Positions 1-6,508 of a DNA stretch of 37,349 nt are shown here, in pieces. Position numbers and translations under genes: made by a program. Each line of letters begins with the position of its first letter. The stretch's first letter is position 1. Source of the DNA: WJMT01 sp964445575 (GTDB taxonomy: Bacteria > Acidobacteriota > Aminicenantia > Aminicenantales > Aminicenantaceae); assembly GCA_964445575.1 (NCBI GenBank), contig CAYULB010000019.1:1-37349 (forward strand), given 5' to 3'. The notes under the pieces were generated by a model. It saw only the letters and a list, made by a program, of their open reading frames with translations, was not told the DNA's origin and ran no database searches.

Positions 1-98
1 ATTGTGAGTTGTAAAAAACCAAATAAACCAAACAAACTAGATAAACACATTTTACTCGCCTCGCATCTGCAGCAATCTCGACTTGTGAATAATCCAGG
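1..98 (+). repeat. Dispersed MITE-like repeat, copy A (cut by window start)
   Basis: The block from about 51 to 98 matches the right end of the repeat family: a core beginning ACTCGCCTCGCATCTGC and ending GTGAATAATCCAGG. The same core lies in copies D (19024-19114), F (33204-33364, opposite strand) and G (37299-37349, opposite strand). Bases 1-50 are AT-rich like the interior of copy F but do not align well with it. The left terminus would lie before the window. Confidence 0.75.
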
Positions 99-214
99 TA
101 AATTTTTTATAATTTGTCCACACAGAGATTATTTGAAAGCTCGACAACTATCTTCATGAAAGGTAGAATAATAAGTTGGAATTTTTATTATTCATAATAA
201 TGGAGTCTGCAGCA

Positions 215-1738
215 ATGAAAAAAGATAATTTTTCCTATGCACTGACAAATCCCTTATCTTTATTATTAAACAAGCCAGCGGATGAATTTCAAAGAGCTGA
301 CTTGCTCAAAATAATAGAGCAAAAACAAATCGAACGTATTACTTTTCATTACACAGCCATTGATGGAAGGCTCAAAGAATTAAAACTTCCTATATCAAGC
401 AAATCAAGTGCGGAACACATTCTTGCTAACGGAGAACGGGTGGATGGTTCTTCGCTATTTAAAGGCTTGGTAGAAACTTCCCTATCTGACTTGTATGTTG
501 TTCCTCAGTACAAAACAGCTTTTTTAAATCCTTTTGATAAAGGAAGCCTTGACTTTATGTGCCGTTATTTTAACAAAGATGGTGAGCTAGCTCCCTTTGC
601 TCCAGATTCAATTTTAAACAAAGCATACCATCGGTTTAAAAAGAATACAGGGCTGGATATTCACTGTTTAGGAGAATTGGAGTTTTTCCTTCTCTCTAGA
701 AGAGAGGAAGATTTATACAAACAAAAAGATCGGAATAATTATCATGAGTCATCGCCTTTTATTAAAAGCGGAGCGATTTTAACAGAAATTCTCCGTTACA
801 TTACGCAGCTTACCAATGCCGTAAAATACGCTCATTCTGAAGCCGGATACATAGACAAAATTGAATCTGAAATAGATGAAATAAACGAAAAACAGGCAGA
901 GCAGTTAGAAGTTGAATTTTTACCAAGGCCAGTAGATGAAATGGCAGACGCACTGGTTTTAGGGAAATGGCTTATCCGCAATATTGCTTACAAGCATGGG
1001 TGTATAGCCACCTTTGCTCCCAAAATACAGGATGGAATTGCTGGGAATGGTTTTCATATACACATTCAGTTGATGAAAAACGGGAATAATATTATGAAAG
1101 GTTCAGACGGGCGCTTATCTGGATCTGCAGAGAGGTTAGTGGGCGGACTTTGTGAATATGCGGATTCTTTGACTGCTTTTGGAAATACTGTTCCTTCCTC
1201 ATATTTAAGGTTGGTCCCTAATCAGGAAGCTCCCACAAAAATATTTTGGAGTGGATTGAACCGCCGGGCTCTTATTCGGGTTCCTCTAGCTTGGTCAAAA
1301 TTCAATGATTTGGCAAAAAAAATAAACCCTCAAGAAACTTCTCATATCAAAGGAGATTTTGAAAGCAAGACTATTGAGCTCAGAAGTGCGGATGGAAGCG
1401 CCCTTATTCATTTGTTCATTGCAGGAATTGTTATGGCTTCAGAATGGGGTCTGACCCATGAGGAATCTCTCCAAATTGCTGAAAACCTTTACATCAAAGG
1501 TAAATTCAGTGAAGATGAAAAAAGCATAGAGTCCTATAAGTCACTTCCAAAAGGTTGTGGTGAATCCAGTAAAATACTTATCAAAAAAAGGGATCTATAC
1601 CAGAGAGAAGGAATCTTTCCTTCCAGTGTTATCAATTATATTGCGGATTTATTGAAAAATGAGGACCTTGATTTATCTAAACACCGTTCTCCAAAGCAGC
1701 GGGCGAAAATTATGCATAAAGATATTCACAAACATTAA
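215..1738 (+). CDS. glnA: Glutamine synthetase, long Bacteroidota-like type
   Basis: ATP-dependent ligation of ammonia to glutamate in the cytosol. The frame opens at 176 with TTG, but the ATG at 215 is preferred because GGAG lies 9 nt upstream; this gives 507 residues, and ATG 200 is an alternative. Catalytic-fold signatures occur in order: GERVDGSS near the N-terminal beta-grasp domain, the metal-binding GELEFFLL, ATFAPK followed by GNGFHIHIQL (metal and ATP histidine region), then SYLRLVPNQEAPTKIFWS and IELRSADGSALIH for glutamate and phosphate binding. The protein is longer than ordinary type I enzymes (about 440-470) and its N-terminus (NPLSLLLNKPADEF) resembles the ~500-residue enzymes I know from Bacteroidota. 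The classical adenylylation site is not evident. No neighbour is nitrogen-related. The family call is firm; the subtype is inference. Confidence 0.9.
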   Translation: MKKDNFSYALTNPLSLLLNKPADEFQRADLLKIIEQKQIERITFHYTAIDGRLKELKLPISSKSSAEHILANGERVDGSSLFKGLVETSLSDLYVVPQYKTAFLNPFDKGSLDFMCRYFNKDGELAPFAPDSILNKAYHRFKKNTGLDIHCLGELEFFLLSRREEDLYKQKDRNNYHESSPFIKSGAILTEILRYITQLTNAVKYAHSEAGYIDKIESEIDEINEKQAEQLEVEFLPRPVDEMADALVLGKWLIRNIAYKHGCIATFAPKIQDGIAGNGFHIHIQLMKNGNNIMKGSDGRLSGSAERLVGGLCEYADSLTAFGNTVPSSYLRLVPNQEAPTKIFWSGLNRRALIRVPLAWSKFNDLAKKINPQETSHIKGDFESKTIELRSADGSALIHLFIAGIVMASEWGLTHEESLQIAENLYIKGKFSEDEKSIESYKSLPKGCGESSKILIKKRDLYQREGIFPSSVINYIADLLKNEDLDLSKHRSPKQRAKIMHKDIHKH

Positions 1739-1753
1739 CAAAAAAAAATAGAC

Positions 1754-1781
1754 TTGCAAATTATATGAAATTTGTTATAAT
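1754..1781 (+). promoter_or_regulatory. Sigma70-type promoter for the candidate small RNA
   Basis: TTGCAA at 1754-1759 and TATAAT at 1776-1781, separated by 16 bp, with a TG one base before the -10 (extended -10). It lies just after the glutamine synthetase stop and points away from it, with no ORF downstream on this strand. Transcription would begin near 1788. Confidence 0.6.
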
Positions 1782-1787
1782 ATTAGA

Positions 1788-1892
1788 AAATTCTTACTGT
1801 GCTGGCTGGGTAAGAACAATAAAAACCCTCCTTCATAATCCCCTTTTGCTTATTTTCCCCAAATCAAAACAGCCAGCACCCCTCTTTTTCCA
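1788..1892 (+). ncRNA. Candidate small RNA with closed stem and C-rich loop
   Basis: A perfect 10-bp inverted repeat, GTGCTGGCTG at 1799-1808 and CAGCCAGCAC at 1870-1879, closes a 61-nt loop and is followed by CCCTCTTTTT, which could terminate transcription. A good promoter lies directly upstream. The loop holds three C-rich single-stranded tracts: CCCTCCTT at 1826-1833, CCCC at 1840-1843 and CCCC at 1857-1860. The first is the exact complement of a strong Shine-Dalgarno sequence. There is no convincing ORF. It does not fit 6S RNA, tmRNA or SRP RNA as I know them. Alternatively it is only a large terminator structure for the upstream gene. Confidence 0.45.
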
Positions 1893-1928
1893 TGAAAAAT
1901 TACTTGAGTTTTTGACTTTGAAATGAGA

Positions 1929-2888
1929 TTAAATCCTTCTGATTCGTTGAAATCCAGAAATTCCAATAAAATCAAGGGGGTTTTCTTTCTCTATTTCATC
2001 AAAAAGAAGATTTAAACCCAAGGTATCGCTGGATATATGTCCGGCTATGACTATGTTTAAATTAGCTTTTTTAGCTTTATCAAGGTGTTTTTCTCCTATG
2101 TGCATTCCTACAAGAGTGCTGATACCGCTGTTCGCGATTTGATCGAATATATCTTCAGAGCCTCCGGTTCCTCCAGTCATATCCACATATATTTTTCCGC
2201 ATTTATTGGCTTCGGAGCCGTTTATTATTTTGGGAGGAGCTTGAAATTGGGAAGACTTTTTGTATTCAGGAATTTTTTTCAATAATTCCACGAGCTCTTT
2301 AAGATTATAAGGTTTCTCTTTATCAAACATTTTTTTCAGATAATTGGTAACGCAATTATCACCAGGTGTGTGTACGCACATCATGGGAATATCCAGAATT
2401 ATTACGGCATCAACCACTCGGTTGTGGTTAACAGGAAGAATTCTTCGCTCCACTTCACTGATTCTTTTTTCTAAAAGCTGTTCAGCAACACTAATGGTGA
2501 TCCCATACTGAGATAATAGGTCAGCTTGAAGTCTCATTACATCATAGAGCTGGGCAAGAGCATATCCTTCAGGATGATGAGAAATGATTAAATCAATATT
2601 TTCATTGTTTTCCTTATTTAGGGTATGAGTTAATAAAGCTTCTCCTATTTCCATGTCTATTCCTACTATGACTTTCTTGATTTCTTTATTTTCATCCCCG
2701 TGAAGGATCCGGGTGTCTGAGAATGGATTGAAAAGCCTGTCTTTGTCATAAAATTCTTTGTCTTCTTCGCTTAATTTATCAAATTTTTCTTTTTCTTTTT
2801 CCAGAAGTCTGTTGATTTCTTTTTTGCTTCTCAGATCTTTTTCAATCCCTATGGAAATGGTTTTCCGGTACAGCTCTTTTAATTTCAT
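1929..2888 (-). CDS. NIF3-family dinuclear metal-centre protein
   Basis: A 319-residue member of the NIF3/YbgI (DUF34) family, toroidal proteins with a dinuclear metal site; the physiological reaction is unsettled, with links to GTP cyclohydrolase-like and metal-handling roles. Visible signatures are GIDMEIGEALLTHTL near residues 75-90, LIISHHPEGYAL with the metal-binding histidine pair, and IAGHISSDTLGLN near the C-terminus supplying a further histidine. The N-terminal 60 residues are highly charged and probably helical, an extension not typical of short NIF3 proteins. AGGAGA lies upstream of the ATG. It converges on the candidate small RNA and has no operon partner. The family call is confident; function is not. 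Confidence 0.85.
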   Translation of the reverse strand: MKLKELYRKTISIGIEKDLRSKKEINRLLEKEKEKFDKLSEEDKEFYDKDRLFNPFSDTRILHGDENKEIKKVIVGIDMEIGEALLTHTLNKENNENIDLIISHHPEGYALAQLYDVMRLQADLLSQYGITISVAEQLLEKRISEVERRILPVNHNRVVDAVIILDIPMMCVHTPGDNCVTNYLKKMFDKEKPYNLKELVELLKKIPEYKKSSQFQAPPKIINGSEANKCGKIYVDMTGGTGGSEDIFDQIANSGISTLVGMHIGEKHLDKAKKANLNIVIAGHISSDTLGLNLLFDEIEKENPLDFIGISGFQRIRRI

Positions 2889-3028
2889 TTGAAAATCTCC
2901 TTTTTTGGAATCGTTCAGATTGGTTATTTTTAAACATTTTGTTCAATAAATCAACACGGCAGTCCACTTGATGACACCATACTTTATGCTTTTAAGACTG
3001 AATTGTAACCATAAATTGACATATTCTT

Positions 3029-3056
3029 ATTAGAAAAAATTAACAAATATTCTAAT
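3029..3056. promoter_or_regulatory. Inverted repeat upstream of the small cysteine peptide gene
   Basis: ATTAGAA at 3029-3035 and TTCTAAT at 3050-3056 form a 7-bp inverted repeat about 100 bp before the start codon at 3158. A TTGACA hexamer sits just upstream at 3016-3021, but no good -10 is found at the right distance. Possible operator; AT-rich sequence makes chance occurrence plausible. Confidence 0.3.
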
Positions 3057-3157
3057 TTATTTAATTTCAATAATATAAACCAAGCCCCAATGTTGGCCTG
3101 TTTCTTGAATATTAGATAGTGAAATGTTTAAACAAAATTCTTTAAAAGGAGGGTAAA

Positions 3158-3388
3158 ATGAAAGAAATGACGTCAATAGTCCTGGTTGGGATTTTAACTC
3201 TCGTTCTGATGCTTTCTTCAGCAGTAATGGTTTACAGCAGCACATCAGAAATGGATGAATGCTATGATAATTATGAAAGATGCAATGAAAGAGCGCTCAG
3301 CGGAAAATATGGGGTCGTTAAAACAACACTGTTTTTAACAGCCTGTGATCTGGCATTGATAACGTGCACCATAGCCATCAATCTTTAA
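3158..3388 (+). CDS. Small exported protein with twin CX6C motif, unknown function
   Basis: A 76-residue protein I do not recognise. Residues 5-27 are a hydrophobic segment ending near VYSSTS, which looks like a signal peptide or membrane anchor. The remaining ~50 residues hold four cysteines at 35, 42, 63 and 70, that is two CX6C pairs separated by 20 residues (CYDNYERC and CDLALITC). The C-terminal pair lies on a hydrophobic, probably helical segment. This pattern could make a disulfide-linked helical hairpin after export. AAGGAGGG lies 4 nt before the ATG, an unusually strong ribosome site implying high expression. A GC-rich hairpin separates it from the downstream beta-propeller gene. It is probably real: the start signal is strong, the frame is clean and the context is organised. 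Confidence 0.7.
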   Translation: MKEMTSIVLVGILTLVLMLSSAVMVYSSTSEMDECYDNYERCNERALSGKYGVVKTTLFLTACDLALITCTIAINL

Positions 3389-3400
3389 TTTCATGGTAAG

Positions 3401-3435
3401 AGAGGGGCCCCCAAAAGAATTCTTGGGGGCCCTCT
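3401..3435 (+). promoter_or_regulatory. Strong intercistronic hairpin
   Basis: AGAGGGGCCCCCAA pairs with TTGGGGGCCCTCT around an 8-nt loop centred on GAATTC; the stem is about 14 bp with one bulged G. It lies 12 nt after the stop of the mini-protein and immediately before the GGAGG of the beta-propeller gene. No U-run follows, so it is not a classic terminator. Likely effects are protecting the upstream message from 3' decay or lowering downstream expression. Confidence 0.75.
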
Positions 3436-3445
3436 GGAGGTTATT

Positions 3446-4441
3446 ATGAATAATAAAGCATTAAATTTTATGGCAGGGATCATAGTTCTTAATTTTTTTT
3501 GGGGAAGTCTTTACAGCTTCAATCAAGAGAAGTTGTTTCAGACTGAAGAGATAAAACTAGAAACTGGCAGAGGATTTTATAATTATTTTCCACTGCCAGT
3601 TGAAATAAAATACGACCCAGAGAGTATATTCATTCTGGATGCTGATGACCATGATATAAAAATCTTTTCTAAATCCGGAGGATATCAAGCTAAAATCGGG
3701 AGGAAAGGAAGAGGGCCCGGTGAATTTGACATGCCTTCAGGAATGGATCTTTTTAATGAGAAACTTTATGTTGCTGATAAAATGAACAGAAGGATTCAAG
3801 TCTTGGATAAAAAGGGGAAATATATAAATGGATTCAAAACTAAATTTTCGCCAGAAGATATTGTGGTATTGAAAAGCGATCGTATTGTTGTCTCCTATCT
3901 GCCATTGATTGAAAAAACAGAAGCCCAAATGATAGCCTGTTTCAACCAGCAGGGCGAACTATTATGGCGAAAGTTTGATTCTTATGACTCTGGAGACAGG
4001 ATTTATGATGTATTCCGAAACAGGTTGGATATAGAGATAACGAAAAATGGAGAATTGGTGGTCGCCAAAAAAAACAATGACCGGAATATATATTTTTTCG
4101 ATACAGAGGGAATCCTATTCCATAAAATCAGAGTTTCAGATCAGTATTCATCAAAAGACATTGTGATTCCAGTAGGAAAAAAAAGGAAAATATCAAATCT
4201 ATACAGTGAATTTGTCCTATCAGATGATAGATTTTATTTATTGTCATCTCAATACATAAACAAGGGAAAAAACAAGGACCTGGTTCCAGGAAATGAAATA
4301 CATATTTTTGACATAAAAGGAAATAAGATAGGAATGATAGAACTTCCAGATCGGTTTAAGTTAATTAGCATTGACGGTCAAAAAATATATGGTATAGACA
4401 GTGACAACAGATTAAGGATTTTGAAAATTAACCAAAAATGA
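3446..4441 (+). CDS. Exported six-bladed beta-propeller protein
   Basis: 331 residues with an N-terminal hydrophobic signal (about 7-27: FMAGIIVLNFFWGSLYSF), then NHL-like beta-propeller repeats. Diagnostic strings are KIFSKSGGYQAKIGRKGRGPGEF near 75-97, typical of the six-bladed beta-propeller family (PF17170-like), and repeats of the form LYVADKMNRRIQVLDKKGKYI and HIFDIKGNKIGMIELPDRF. Such proteins are extracytoplasmic and presumably bind other proteins or peptides; no enzymatic role is claimed. GGAGG lies 7 nt before the ATG, directly after a strong hairpin. The stop overlaps the start of the next gene (ATGA), so the two are translationally coupled. In Bacteroidota, related propellers often neighbour small exported peptides and thioredoxin-fold proteins, as here. 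Confidence 0.8.
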   Translation: MNNKALNFMAGIIVLNFFWGSLYSFNQEKLFQTEEIKLETGRGFYNYFPLPVEIKYDPESIFILDADDHDIKIFSKSGGYQAKIGRKGRGPGEFDMPSGMDLFNEKLYVADKMNRRIQVLDKKGKYINGFKTKFSPEDIVVLKSDRIVVSYLPLIEKTEAQMIACFNQQGELLWRKFDSYDSGDRIYDVFRNRLDIEITKNGELVVAKKNNDRNIYFFDTEGILFHKIRVSDQYSSKDIVIPVGKKRKISNLYSEFVLSDDRFYLLSSQYINKGKNKDLVPGNEIHIFDIKGNKIGMIELPDRFKLISIDGQKIYGIDSDNRLRILKINQK

Positions 4442-4902
4442 AAAAAATAGTGATTCTTTTATTATGTTGTTCTGTTGGGACTGCTGCTATAAATTATAAA
4501 CCACAAGTCAGCTCCATTTATTCTTCATTGAATAAAGTGATAGAAGAGGACGGCAGTCCTTATCTGCTGGTTTTCTTTTCAACTTCATGTCAGGTTTGCT
4601 GGGAAGACCTTATTGAAATGAGGCATTTCATAGGGAAAAACAAGGTCGCTGTCAGGCTTATTGGGATTTCCAAAGAGCCAAGATTGGAATTAGAGATTTT
4701 TATTGAAAAATATTCTATTGATTGTCCTGTGGTGAATGATAGAGAAGGGAAACTCTATAAAAAATATCAAGTTGATCTAGAACCGTTTAAATTGATAGTC
4801 ATGAACGAAATCATAATCTACCGGGATGATTACTATGACCATTACTTGGAAAGACGGGACAAAGTAAAGAAGCTTCTTCTTGAGATGTATTTTCGAAATT
4901 AA
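4438..4902 (+). CDS. Exported thioredoxin-fold protein (TlpA/peroxiredoxin-like)
   Basis: 154 residues. Residues 1-17 form a hydrophobic signal (KKIVILLLCCSVGTAA), so the protein should act outside the cytoplasm or be membrane tethered. The thioredoxin core shows LLVFFSTSCQVCWEDLIEM with a CXXC motif (CQVC) at about residues 52-55, then an LIGISKEP strand and a proline in DLEPFKLIVMN where the cis-proline is expected. The CXXC dipeptide QV differs from thioredoxin (GP) and DsbA (PH). It overlaps the propeller gene by 4 nt. It could reduce or oxidise the cysteines of the 76-residue protein encoded two genes upstream, which is inference from context only. Confidence 0.8.
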   Translation: MKKIVILLLCCSVGTAAINYKPQVSSIYSSLNKVIEEDGSPYLLVFFSTSCQVCWEDLIEMRHFIGKNKVAVRLIGISKEPRLELEIFIEKYSIDCPVVNDREGKLYKKYQVDLEPFKLIVMNEIIIYRDDYYDHYLERRDKVKKLLLEMYFRN

Positions 4903-4921
4903 ATCCGCTTGGGATATCTAA

Positions 4922-4980
4922 CCTGAACTATTCATAAAAAATTGGAGATGCTCGGGATTGAGACGGGGTGATTGAATCCA
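4922..4980 (+). repeat. Degenerate short repeat copy B
   Basis: The left tip CCTGAACTATTCATAAAAA closely matches the CCTGACCTATTCATAAAAA tip of copies D and F. The following GGGATTGAGACGGGGTGATTG-AATCCA resembles a diverged right end. It is preceded by CTAA. This is an old, shortened copy just downstream of the thioredoxin-fold gene. Confidence 0.5.
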
Positions 4981-5011
4981 TTTGATTTTTTTGAGATATA
5001 GGAGGTTAGGT

Positions 5012-5080
5012 ATGTCAAAAGATAAGGAAAACAGAGCAAGAGTTTTTAAAAAGAAGCCTCCCGTATTTGAGAGACCTTAA
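5012..5080 (+). CDS. Possible 22-residue basic peptide
   Basis: ATG at 5012 is preceded by TAGGAGG with 7-nt spacing, and 22 codons follow before TAA at 5078. The product is MSKDKENRARVFKKKPPVFE followed by RP: lysine- and arginine-rich, no cysteine, no signal. It lies downstream of the exported thioredoxin-fold gene and converges on the thioredoxin gene. The ribosome site is as good as any in the window; the shortness leaves real doubt. Confidence 0.4.
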   Translation: MSKDKENRARVFKKKPPVFERP

Positions 5081-5099
5081 ATCGGGTAATTGTAGAATA

Positions 5100-5462
5100 T
5101 TAAGACTTTTTCTCAATATGAAATACGTCTTTTATAGCTTTATAAAATGAATCTTTTGGAATGGCTCCCTGAGCCATTTGGGGCTTTCCATTGGTAGGAA
5201 CAAACATAATGGAAGGAATGCTCATAATGCCAAATACTTGGGCGAGCTCTGGTTGGTTCTCGGTATCCACTTTGAAAACATTGATTTCATCTTTGAACTC
5301 TTCATCCAGGTCTTCGAGTATAGGGTTGACCATTTTGCAGGGAGCGCACCAATCAGCATAAAAATCAATGATACAAGGTTTGTTTCCTTTGTATTTCCAT
5401 TCTTTTTCTTTCTCAAAATCAAATATCTTCTCTTTGAAGTCTTCCTTGGTTAAATGTTCCAT
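5100..5462 (-). CDS. trxA: Thioredoxin
   Basis: Cytosolic dithiol-disulfide reductant. The protein has the thioredoxin core IIDFYADWCAPCKMVNPIL with a WCXPC active site, DVFKVDTENQPELAQVFGI, and the cis-proline loop IMSIPSIMFV. ATG 5462 (MEHLTKEDF) gives 120 residues; the frame also offers GTG at 5471, placed 5 nt after AGGAG, so the start is uncertain by three codons. The promoter on this strand is excellent and overlapped by a nested inverted repeat. A MarR-family regulator is transcribed divergently, suggesting direct control of this gene. Confidence 0.93.
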   Translation of the reverse strand: MEHLTKEDFKEKIFDFEKEKEWKYKGNKPCIIDFYADWCAPCKMVNPILEDLDEEFKDEINVFKVDTENQPELAQVFGIMSIPSIMFVPTNGKPQMAQGAIPKDSFYKAIKDVFHIEKKS

Positions 5463-5488
5463 TTTGATCACCTTATCTCCTGTTTTTA

Positions 5489-5517
5489 ATATTATCGAAG
5501 TTGATGAAGTCAGTCAA
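5489..5517 (-). promoter_or_regulatory. Promoter of the thioredoxin gene
   Basis: On the minus strand TTGACT (5517-5512) and TAATAT (5494-5489) are separated by exactly 17 bp. The -35 and most of the spacer lie within an inverted repeat, as expected for a repressor-controlled promoter. Confidence 0.75.
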
Positions 5518-5522
5518 CTTCA
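5497..5522. promoter_or_regulatory. Nested inverted-repeat operator between trxA and the MarR gene
   Basis: GAAGTTGA (5497-5504) and TCAACTTC (5514-5521) form an 8-bp inverted repeat with a 9-bp spacer. A second repeat, TGAAGT (5505-5510) and ACTTCA (5517-5522), overlaps it. The whole covers the -35 and spacer of the thioredoxin promoter. The adjacent MarR regulator is the natural candidate ligand. Confidence 0.6.
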
Positions 5523-5549
5523 TATCAGATAAAATTGTTTATTTTAGTA

Positions 5550-5578
5550 TTGACTCATAATTTCATTCCTATTATAAT
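5550..5578 (+). promoter_or_regulatory. Promoter of the MarR-family gene
   Basis: TTGACT at 5550-5555 and TATAAT at 5573-5578 with a 17-bp spacer. The 8-bp palindrome ACAATTGT lies just downstream, near 5590-5597, between the transcription start and the ribosome site, where a regulator could act on its own message. Confidence 0.75.
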
Positions 5579-5610
5579 TGCCATTAGCAACAATTGTCAA
5601 GAGGAAATTT

Positions 5611-6024
5611 ATGATTGATAAAAAATTGATTGAGGTCATATACACTTTAGCCGAAAAATGTTCCCAGCATAGGAACAGACACCTAAAAGAACTAGGCCTT
5701 TCTAAAGCAGAATTCAGAGGACTTATGAGAATCAATGAGAAGCAAAAAATAACTTGCAGAGAATTTTCTGAAAGAATGGGACTATCTTTATCAAGAGGAA
5801 GCCGTATTGTTGATAAGCTTTACCAGAGGAATTATATTCTTCGTGCTGGTTCTTCCTCTGACAGACGATGCAAAATGATTCAACTTACTGAAAAAGGTAA
5901 AAAAGTAAGGGGCAAGATTGCTGAAGAAATGAATAAATGTGAACAAAAATTAATATCAGAGATGTCTGACGCTGAACTAAAACAATTGAAAAAAGACCTT
6001 AAAGCGCTGATAGAAAAATTATAA
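5611..6024 (+). CDS. MarR-family transcriptional regulator
   Basis: 137 residues from ATG 5611, which has GAGGAAA 6 nt upstream; the longer reading frame from 5578 would run through the promoter and is rejected. The winged helix-turn-helix is visible as ITCREFSERMGLSLSRGSRIVDKLYQ followed by the wing signature SSDRRCKMIQLTEKGK. Cysteines lie at 17, 49, 87 and 110; the one at 17 is in helix 1, close to the position of the redox-sensing cysteine of OhrR (Cys15 in Bacillus subtilis). With the divergent thioredoxin gene this suggests a thiol-stress sensor, which is inference. MarR proteins bind as dimers to short palindromes, and suitable ones lie in the shared intergenic region. Confidence 0.88.
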   Translation: MIDKKLIEVIYTLAEKCSQHRNRHLKELGLSKAEFRGLMRINEKQKITCREFSERMGLSLSRGSRIVDKLYQRNYILRAGSSSDRRCKMIQLTEKGKKVRGKIAEEMNKCEQKLISEMSDAELKQLKKDLKALIEKL

Positions 6025-6041
6025 AAATTAGCGAAGAATAA

Positions 6042-6126
6042 TGCCGAAGAGGGGACTCGAACCCCTACGAGCTAACGCCCACATGGCCCTCAACCATGCG
6101 TGTCTACCAAATTCCACCACTTCGGC
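6042..6126 (-). tRNA. tRNA-Leu (anticodon GAG)
   Basis: The acceptor stem GCCGAAG pairs with CTTCGGC, with discriminator A at 6042. D-arm, long variable arm and T-loop GTTCGAGTC are present. The anticodon stem CATGG/CCATG closes the loop TTGAGGG, giving GAG, which reads CUC and CUU. No CCA is encoded. It lies 26 bp after secG on the same strand and is probably co-transcribed with the glycolytic operon. Confidence 0.95.
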
Positions 6127-6151
6127 TTTAAATAAAAATCAAAAAAACTGG

Positions 6152-6508
6152 TTATTTCTTTTCTTCTTTTTTCTGATCTTTTTCAGTGGTTTTATCAGTC
6201 TGTTCTGATTTTTGTTGTTCTTTTTCCTGAGTTGTTTCAGTAACAGCTGTTTTTTCTCCAGAAAGCACTGATTTTTCTGTCCCAGAGGACAAGATCCAAA
6301 GTCCCAAGGAAGTAAGCATGAAAATAATGGCACAGGCAGTGGTTATTCTTGAGAGAAGGGTTTGTCCTCCTCTAGGTCCAAATGTGGACTGACTGCCCCC
6401 TCCTCCAAAAGCTCCGGCTAAATCAGCGGATTTCCCAGATTGAAGCAGTACAGCTATGATCAGTATCAGACTTACGATGACATGGATTATTGTGATTAAG
6501 ACATTCAT
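6152..6508 (-). CDS. secG: Preprotein translocase subunit SecG
   Basis: A 118-residue subunit of the SecYEG protein-conducting channel in the inner membrane. Two transmembrane helices are clear (about 3-20 and 56-73), linked by the conserved cytosolic loop LLQSGKSADLAGAFGGGGSQ. The C-terminal tail after residue 75 is a low-complexity run of K, E, T and Q, common in this family and of no known specific function. Its start overlaps the tpiA stop by 4 nt. The gap-pgk-tpiA-secG order is widespread in bacteria. Confidence 0.95.
   Translation of the reverse strand: MNVLITIIHVIVSLILIIAVLLQSGKSADLAGAFGGGGSQSTFGPRGGQTLLSRITTACAIIFMLTSLGLWILSSGTEKSVLSGEKTAVTETTQEKEQQKSEQTDKTTEKDQKKEEKK

Noticed and set aside
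1788..1892. 6S RNA, SRP RNA or tmRNA
   Set aside because: No SRP GGAAGGAAGCAGCC-like core, no tRNA-like ends, and too short with the wrong bulge layout for 6S.
3057..3245. 62-codon minus-strand ORF overlapping the small cysteine protein
   Set aside because: The plus-strand gene has a strong ribosome site and signal sequence; the minus-strand frame has neither.
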